This document shows positions 59,301-64,000 of a DNA stretch of 64,000 bases, piece by piece (positions within the stretch are counted from its first letter, which is position 1; every line of letters starts with the position of its first letter). The notes beneath the pieces were generated by a model. It was not told where the DNA came from and did not search any database. It saw nothing but the letters and a program-made list of their open reading frames with translations. Made by a program: the position numbers and the translations under genes. This DNA comes from Eonycteris spelaea (Eukaryota > Chordata > Mammalia > Chiroptera > Pteropodidae): assembly GCA_003508835.1 (NCBI GenBank), contig PUFA01000081.1, positions 2,728,001 to 2,792,000 of the forward strand, given 5' to 3'.

Positions 59301-62300
59301 AAACCAGAAATGCAGTGAAACAGGGTAAATTCCCCGTCTGGAGTAGTCATTCTTGACTTTTCTCTTTCTCTCTCACCCATCTCCACTCTGTCAGGAAATC
59401 CTGTCAGTTCAGTGTTTAAGTTACAACCAGGATCTGACCTCTTATTAACCTCTCCTGCTGCCACCCAGACCAAGCCAGCATTGTTTGACCCTGGTTAGTG
59501 TGGCAGTCTCTGCCTGGTCTCCCGGATTCCACCATTGCCCCTTCAGACTGCTCTCAGCAGTGCTGGAGTGAGCCCGTTCAACTGTGGGTCACAGCTGTCC
59601 TGCCACCACCCCCAAGTCACCGCAGGCAAAGGTGGAGCCCTCAGCCTGTTCCACAAGGCCTGGAAGGCCTGACCTCCTGTCCCACACTCCCCGCCAGTTA
59701 CTGGCCTCAGCCCTCTGCCTGCTGGCTCTTCACCCCTTCCCTTCTCCAGGCCTTCGTTCACCTTCAGACATCCTCGTCTACTGTTGCAGACCCCACCCCC
59801 CAGCCCTCCTCTCTCCTCTCCTGCCTTAGTGTCGCTCCTTGCAGTCTGACATGCTCCAGGTTTACTCCTCTCTCACCCTAACTAGAATGTAAGGAAGACA
59901 AGGATTTTGTCTATTTTAATAAAATATGACTGGACAGATGAACAGATTTTTCTGGCTTTTTTTCCCCTACCAAGTTAGATGTGGAGTAGCTTTCTAATGT
60001 CTCTTCTTTAATTTAAAAAAAAAAATTGTTTTAGGCTCTGAAATAGTCTAGGGAAAGGGGATGGGAGGTGGAGCGCAGGAGCCACATTTCTGCTCTTAAG
60101 CAGACTCTGTATTCATCCTGAATTCCATCTAAGGCGCTGCTGTGTGAGGCCGCTCCCGGAGCAGGACCGGCCCGCACACACCATTCTTCTTCCTTTCTCG
60201 TCCCAGAGCCCAGCTGCGAGTCACATGGCTTCTTCCATGTCCCACTTTGCAGCATTAGCTCAATTCTCAGACATGAGTTTGTCTTTTATTTTTAAATTTT
60301 TGAAATAAAAAGAATGTGAATATGGAAGAATATTTTAAACCATTCAGAATGATAGAAAAAGTCTATTCTCCTGATTCATAATTCCTTTCATCAAAGGTAG
60401 CCCTTGTTAATAGTCATATATCCTTCTAGGAAAAAAACATAATATGGTATATGCATAATATCAGCATAAATATGCACCATTTAAAATGCATATGAACAGA
60501 ATCATGGTGGGCATATTATTCTCAACATAATTTGGAAATCTTTTCATATGAATCCATACAGTTCTACCCTGTTTTTAGTAACTAATGTGTATTGTACCAT
60601 GACATATATATACCCAACCTCATATAAATGGGCATTGGTTTCTTTCTGGGATTTTGTTATGACAGTATTACAGTGAGGGTCCATATATATCTTGTCATGT
60701 TTTAGTAATACCCATAGAACACATACCAGGCAGTGCAGTGCATTGAGGTTTAAAGGGGCAGGGGCAAGTAAAATGTTGATAGACATTGTCACATGACCTC
60801 TGAGTGGTGGCAGTAGTTCATTCTTCTAGGATATGTTTTTCTCCCAACTTTTCATTTCAAAAAGTCTTAAACCTACAGAAAAGTCTAAATAATTTAATGA
60901 ATACCCAAAATACCTTTTGTCTTGTTTCATCCAGTTTCGCCAATTATTGCATTACCACGTGTGTTAGTTTGCGAGGGCCACAAAATGGGTGGCTTAAACA
61001 ACAGAAATTTATTTTCTCGTAGTTCTGGAGGCTGGAGTCCCAGGTCAAGGTGTCGGCGGTTTGGTTGTTTCCAAAGCCTCTCTCCTTGCAGATGGCCACC
61101 TTCTTACTGTCCTCACGTGGTCACCCCTCAGTCTATGTAAGTGTCCTGACTTCCTCTTATAAGGATATCAGGTTAGATTAGGAGCCACCTGTATGACCTC
61201 ATTTTGTCTTTTAAGGTCCTGTCTCCAATACAGTCACATTCTGAGGTACTGGGGGTTAGGACTTCAGCATATGGATTGGGAGGAGAGAGAAAATTTGGTC
61301 CATAATACCACATTTGCTTCTCTTTGTGTAGTATATATATTAATGTAGATAATAGATTTATTATATAATTACATTTATTGTATTTATTATTTATAATTGT
61401 AATATAATTAGACTATTTATAATGTTTATTTTATAATATATCATGTGTAGTTTTTCTCCCAAACCATTGAAAGTAAATTACAAGCATTCTGGTACTTCAG
61501 CATGTATCTCCTAAGAATGAGGGCATTCTCCTTGGGATATGTCTTAATGTTCTTTATTTTATACTGATGGGGACAGATTCCCCTGAGGCGGAAGAACAAA
61601 GGACTGGAGGCTTTCCTCCAGATCTCTTGTCCTGGCCCAGTGTCCTTCGCATCTCCTTCTTGAGGCCCCAGCCCCTTCGTGAGAAGGGGAAGGAGGCCTC
61701 TGCCTTCAAGAACCATTTGGGCAAGCAGAACTTCTTGGCCTCAACTCCAGATTCTTTAGCATTGTTGATGTTCCAGACCTGTGATGTGTTAATGAATGAC
61801 AGACCATCTTACAATTTTACCTGCTTTTTGATCTCTACCAAAATGACTCTCTAAACATCATACTTCATTCCTTGCTTTGTTAACTGTGGATTGCCTGTAT
61901 TCATTTAGAGAAGTAGGATTTATTGATCTGGTCGCTGTTTTCTCTCTCCCTGTCTCCCACCTCCCTTTCCTGCCCTCCCTTTGTCAGCTTGGGGCTCTGC
62001 CAGAAGTGGCTCTTGCCTGCTACCAGTGTAACGCAGCATCCTCTGTGGGCTTGCATTCGTATCTGTTTCTACCATAGTTTTGTGTGGGAATACATCACAC
62101 ATGCAACACTTTCCGTGTTTGTTTTAGTAGATAGAATCCTTGTGGGAATATTCTGCTGGAGCGTGAATGGAGGACAGGACCCTTAGAATCTTTTTGTTTT
62201 TTCTATGCAAACAGTTGCGTCTGTAGACCCGAGGTGAAGGTGTCAATGTAGGGACTTTTTTTTTTTTTTTGCCATTTGAGGTCAGTCAGGCTGTTGCTGA

Positions 62301-63355
62301 ATGAGCACCTCACTCCTACTGATCTATAACTGGGAGTACCACGCCTGGTGCTGTGATGCAGCCAGCATCCTTCCTCAGTCCTTTCCATCCCAGAAACCCA
62401 CCCTCTACCCAATACAGAGCTGCTTTTCTAAAACACAATTCCCCCCTTGTCTTTGACTGCTTAGCATCTTTCCTGGCTTTTCCTTCCCTACAGGATTCAG
62501 TCCAGACTTCTTAGTTGGCATTGAAGACCCTCCTTCATGTAGCCCTGCTCAGTTTGTCTCCCTCGTTACCTGCTATATCAAAGCCAAATCAACTTATGCC
62601 AAACACACTCTGCCATGTTAAGTCCCTGTACCTATGAGCTTGTGGTGTGTGCCCTTCCTTATCCATTTGCAACTCCTGCCCAGCCTTCAGGACCTGGCTT
62701 GGCCACCTCTCACCAAGGAAGCTTTTCCTGACCAACACCCTTCCTCCAAGCAGACAGGGCTGGTCATCCTTTTCCTCGTGTCTTCACCCTGCCTCAGACT
62801 TGTGTGTTTTCTAGCATTTGCCACACATAGATTATGTGTCTGCCCGCCTGCCAGACAGCTGCCTTTGCCTTTGTCTCTTCAGTGCCTGGCTTGGAGCAGG
62901 CACTCAGTGAGTCTTTGCGTGGATGGATAGCTGGACAGATTTGTCATTGGGTAAAGCATATCCTGAAGTTACAAGTAGCTGCATTCTACTTTGTGGTCTT
63001 CAGTCCCTGTATGAGAGAGCCTTGTCACAAAGAAGAAGAAAATATAATTTTCCACAAACTGTGATTCTTCCTAAGTATTATTCTTCCTAAGGTCATTCTT
63101 CCTAAGTGTCCAGTTCTGAAGAGTCTGTACTGGTCAGCAGCAATACAGGGCCTCTGTGACCTTCATGGCTTATTGTACATTGTCACATGTTGAAAGAGCT
63201 GGCACCTTAATGTAAATAATTGAGTGTGCTGATAACCCAACTCGTTATATGCATTTTGCTTTGTTATTGCTGTGGCAAGCTACTGAATGTCTGTCTTTTC
63301 TTTCAGTCAAACGCTTCAGAGAACCAAAGCATGAAAGACGTCCATGGAGGATATG
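32049..63355 (+). CDS. STIMATE: STIMATE (TMEM110), STIM1-activating enhancer, first two coding exons
   Basis: Encodes the N-terminus of an endoplasmic-reticulum multi-pass membrane protein. The known protein binds STIM1, favours its active conformation at ER-plasma membrane junctions and so supports store-operated calcium entry. Two exons are in the window: 32049-32208 and 63307-63355, separated by a 31,098-base intron. The start ATG has a good context (GCCCGCCATGC). Residues 1-31 are a glycine/serine/proline-rich tail; [21 protein letters not shown] is the first membrane segment. The exons join as C|TC to give leucine, then [15 protein letters not shown]. The family protein is about 294 residues, so roughly a quarter is present; the rest lies to the right. 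The frame is open upstream to a GTG at 31980 but no in-frame ATG is there, so 32049 is the start. Lying downstream of SFMBT1 in the same direction agrees with human 3p21.1. Confidence 0.95.
36090..36480. mobile_element. L1M-type 3' fragment
   Basis: TTGAGAAATTGTTCACATTT, CTGAGCCATTTGAAGGTAAG, CACACCTTACCCCTAAAAAC and AATTAAGGTCCACACGCTGC are the signature of old L1M 3' sequence. Related copies are at 41800-42400 and 60830-61560. Confidence 0.6.
37490..37700 (+). repeat. MIR SINE
   Basis: Matches MIR order: GGCTCTGGAACCATTC, TGCCCTTGGGCAACATAC, GTTTCCTCCCCAGAAAG, then a GTCAGGCACTTGTTAGG tail. Confidence 0.7.
38170..38340 (-). repeat. MIR SINE, antisense
   Basis: TGCCAGCTCTTGTGCCGGCA at the start, then TTTCATTTTATAAACAAGGA and CTGGCTAGTAGTGGAGAGC, an antisense MIR. 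Confidence 0.6.
38925..39125. mobile_element. MER20 hAT-Charlie element
   Basis: AGTGTTTTTCAACTTGGCA, ATTGACATTTGGGGCCAGAT, GGGGGCTGTCCTGTGCATTG, CCCACTAGATGCCAGTAGC and TCTAGACATGACCAAATGTC are the MER20 sequence in order. MER20 copies can act as uterine and other enhancers in placental mammals, but nothing here shows activity. Confidence 0.85.
39560..39740 (-). repeat. MIR SINE, antisense
   Basis: CCAGGCATTGTGTATTAG, GCGAGGTAGGTGCTAATATT, CAGGGAGGTTGAGTAACCTG and AGCCAGTAAGTGATAGAG are in MIR order. One of the better preserved copies here. Confidence 0.8.
41800..42400. mobile_element. L1M-type 3' fragment
   Basis: TTATAACCACAATACAACTA, TAGTACTTTGCATTCAG, AGACTTTCTTTGTCTCCCCT, TGATGTTTTCTCGTGATTCC and GTTACAACTTCCCCCTTTGT follow the pattern of this old L1 family. 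Confidence 0.6.
42440..42640 (-). repeat. MIR SINE, antisense
   Basis: ATTGTGTGCCAAGCCCCATA, ATATGAGGTAGGTACTCATA, GGAAACTGAGGCACAGAAT and GGAATTCAAATCCGACTGG are the antisense MIR order. Confidence 0.8.
43560..44700 (+). mobile_element. L1M LINE 3' end, sense
   Basis: GAAGACTTTAGGATAGGCAA, ATATTTGGAATATGAATATC, AATTTAAGCATAGGCAAAGG, ATTGTACATGAATATTTATA and AACTGGAAACAGCCCAAATG mark the end of L1 ORF2 and its 3'UTR. Degenerate. Confidence 0.8.
44700..45620 (+). mobile_element. L1 or HAL1 ORF1-region fragment, sense
   Basis: AGATTCAAGAAGCTTAATAA, ACCTCAAGCAGGATAAAC, TACATCATAATCAAATTGCT and TCAGTGACCCATGAGAAAAT match the RNA-binding part of L1 ORF1 on the plus strand. It directly follows a 3' L1 end, so it is either a second insertion or a HAL1, which carries ORF1 only. 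Confidence 0.65.
46320..46800 (+). repeat. MLT1-type MaLR LTR, sense
   Basis: Begins with GGTCCCTAGCGATCC, continues AGCAGGGCTAATCTATGTGA, and ends AATAAATGTGTATTGTTTAA, GCCATTAAATTGTGGG and GTGGTACATAGGTAATAT, the usual sense end of older MLT1 LTRs. Confidence 0.65.
49065..49240 (+). repeat. MIR SINE
   Basis: CAGTGGCCTGGATTCTGGT, GGGACTTGGGCAAGTTTCTT and CAGTTTCTTCATCTGAAAAT are in MIR order; the 3' part is lost. Confidence 0.6.
50420..50910 (-). mobile_element. Old LINE fragments, antisense
   Basis: A stretch with ATTACTACAAAAGTAATACG and ATGGGCATTTTCCCATATCA is followed by AACAGCTTTATTGAAGTATA, the antisense 3' end of an L1M. Probably two adjacent fragments. Confidence 0.55.
51805..52290 (+). 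repeat. Old interspersed repeat, same unassigned family as 19920-20400
   Basis: CAGCAAATATTGCTTAGGTG, GGACACTAGGAATACAGGAG, TTGAGGAGGTGACCTTGGAG, TCCCAGACAGAAAGTGCAGC and GGTACCTTGGCCATGAGAAG are in family order; the longest copy here. Confidence 0.6.
54160..54350 (-). repeat. MIR SINE, antisense
   Basis: AAGTACTCTATATTGTTTTG, GAGGTGTGTGCTATAATTTC, CCCAGAGAGGTTTAAGCAAC and GGTTTTGAACCAAAAGC are antisense MIR. Confidence 0.65.
54390..54850 (+). repeat. Old interspersed repeat, same unassigned family as 19920-20400
   Basis: TTCCAGGTATTGGGCTGGGT, GACAAGGTCCCTGTCTGCC, TAACTGTCTGGTGGGAGAAA and GTTTTTAAGCGAGACATGCT are in family order. Confidence 0.6.
54920..55160. repeat. MIR-like SINE sequences, two adjoining parts
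   Basis: A sense part (TCTATAAAATGAGAATGATA, CAGGGTTGTCATAAAG) is followed by an antisense-like part (CTGAGGAAACTTAGACCCAA, GTTAAGTGACTTGCTTAA), which suggests two neighbouring MIR insertions in opposite directions. Confidence 0.5.
57665..58100 (-). repeat. MaLR/MLT1-like LTR, antisense
   Basis: ACTAGGGATGCCATAACAAT, CACAGTTCTGGAAGCCTGAA, AATCGAGGTGTTGGCCGGG, CCAGGATGATCTCTTCTCA, AAATAAGGTCACACTCACA and CAACCCACTACAA are the known order of this LTR type. Confidence 0.65.
59640..59935 (+). repeat. Probable L2 LINE 3' fragment
   Basis: A pyrimidine-rich coding-like stretch leads to CTAGAATGTAAGGAAGACAA and GGATTTTGTCTATTTTAATA, the conserved L2 3' end. Confidence 0.5.
60830..61560. mobile_element. 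L1M-type 3' fragment, split by an MLT1 LTR
   Basis: The left part reads AAACCTACAGAAAAGTCTAA, GAATACCCAAAATACC and TTCGCCAATTATTGCATTAC. The right part (from 61312) reads CCAAACCATTGAAAGTAAA, TACTTCAGCATGTATCTCCT and GGGCATTCTCCTTGGGATA. They form one L1M sequence interrupted at 60959-61305. An AT-rich stretch at 61325-61440 lies inside it. Confidence 0.65.
60959..61305 (-). repeat. MLT1-type MaLR solo LTR, antisense, nested in L1M
   Basis: Reads TGTTAGTTTGCGAGGGCCAC, GGTGGCTTAAACAACAGAAA, CAAGGTGTCGGCGGTTTGG, TATAAGGATATCAGG, CAATACAGTCACATTCTGAG and TACTGGGGGTTAGGACTTCA, a well preserved MLT1. TACCAC flanks both ends (60953-60958 and 61306-61311), the target-site duplication. Confidence 0.8.
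62440..62945 (+). repeat. L2 LINE 3' end
   Basis: GGAAGCTTTTCCTGACCAAC, ATTTGCCACACATAGATTAT, TTGCCTTTGTCTCTTCAGTG and GCTTGGAGCAGGCACTCAGT follow the L2 3' end closely. Confidence 0.7.
63307..63355 (+). CDS. STIMATE: STIMATE exon 2 (basic segment after first membrane helix)
   Basis: A 49-base exon after TTCTTTCAG encodes [16 protein letters not shown] and the first two bases of a tryptophan codon, followed by the donor GTGGGT. It starts in phase 1, which fits exon 1 exactly. The arginine/lysine-rich stretch follows the first membrane helix. Confidence 0.95.
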
Positions 63356-64000
63356 GTGGGTATTTAAATATTAACTCATTCCTAGAATGTTTTTGACTTT
63401 TTAAGGGGCTTGGCGGGGGAGGGGAATAGAATGTGAGCAATTATACATAACAGAAAGTGTTGGACTCTGTTAGTTGAATTAATCAACGGGAACTATGTAC
63501 AACATGAAAGCACTTCTATTACTCCAGATAATTGAGCTCTACCTTTATTCTATCATCGCTTTGTTGTCTAGTTTTAGAAGATGAAAATACAGAAATATCA
63601 GTCTATACTACAGGCTCCTTTAGTTATGTCTCTCTGCTGGATTATGTTAAATCCTTGGATTCTATAGTCTATATGCATGAGCAAAAAAAAATTTTAATTT
63701 GGAGATTGTCAGATAAACCATGTGAATGTTCTTTCCCACAAAACTAGTCTTTCTCAGTCCTAGGATGACCCAGTGGTGGCAGTTTTTCCTTCATAAAAAA
63801 AAAAAAATGGTGGTAAAGCTTAGAGACATAGTTTCTATAGACAAAACTTCCAAAAAAATCACTGGAAGGAGACAGCAGGCTCTTCGGGACATGATATCCA
63901 CAAGAAACTGTCATTCTTTGGTTGCCTTAGGCTGCCACCTGCCCTAACAAATTTTTTTTCCCTAGCCATTTTCCCCTCCAGAGAAAACTTCTGATAAAGC
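63356..64000. other. STIMATE: STIMATE intron 2 (start)
   Basis: AT-rich intron sequence with an A-run at 63796-63807. No repeat or RNA recognised. The window ends inside it. Confidence 0.6.

Larger units (their letters stand above)
32209..63306. other. STIMATE: STIMATE intron 1 (31.1 kb)
   Basis: A single large intron between the two recognised exons. It carries mostly old repeats: several MIRs, a MER20, L1M fragments, L2, MLT1-type LTRs and the unassigned repeat family. 32340-36080, 47000-49050 and 55170-57660 hold nothing I can name. The open frames here (for example the 195-codon frame at 55250-55837 and those near 53532-53966) lack an ATG start or family features, and I treat them as chance. 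Confidence 0.7.

Noticed and set aside
1..64000. Possible CRISPR array, operon, prophage or other prokaryotic system
   Set aside because: Spliced vertebrate genes and mammalian repeats throughout. No regularly spaced repeats or bacterial gene structure.

Overview
The window is nuclear DNA of a placental mammal. It carries spliced genes with conserved GT-AG introns, one CpG-island promoter, and many old interspersed repeats (L1, MIR, L2, MLT1-type LTRs, hAT-Charlie elements). I found no Alu, no B1/B2 and no recognisable lineage-specific tRNA SINE in 64 kb. That argues against a primate or rodent, but does not fix the species. The L1 endonuclease at the left edge looks like those of laurasiatherian mammals (weak inference).

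Layout: 1-2960 holds an L1 in reverse orientation, cut by the window edge. 3280-24688 holds sixteen coding exons of SFMBT1 on the plus strand, from the second MBT repeat to the stop codon; the start codon and first MBT repeat lie upstream of the window. A short 3'UTR with a poly(A) signal at 24923 follows, then about 7 kb of intergenic DNA. A CpG island (about 31740-32340) carries the promoter and first coding exon of STIMATE (TMEM110), also on the plus strand. Its first intron is 31 kb and fills most of the right half; exon 2 lies at 63307-63355 and the window ends in intron 2. SFMBT1 followed by STIMATE in the same orientation matches the known order at human 3p21.1.

The two genes are neighbours, not partners. 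SFMBT1 is a nuclear chromatin repressor with MBT repeats, a SLED domain and a SAM domain. STIMATE is an endoplasmic-reticulum membrane protein that promotes STIM1-dependent calcium entry.

The most notable observation is technical. SFMBT1 exons between 3.3 and 13.8 kb carry about twenty 1-2 base indels, mostly at homopolymers, while the encoded residues stay nearly identical to the known protein. Exons further right are almost all clean. This looks like uncorrected sequence or assembly error rather than gene decay. I found no undescribed biological system. Exon borders were set by reading splice sites and comparing with the SFMBT1 and STIMATE proteins as I know them; repeat borders are approximate.
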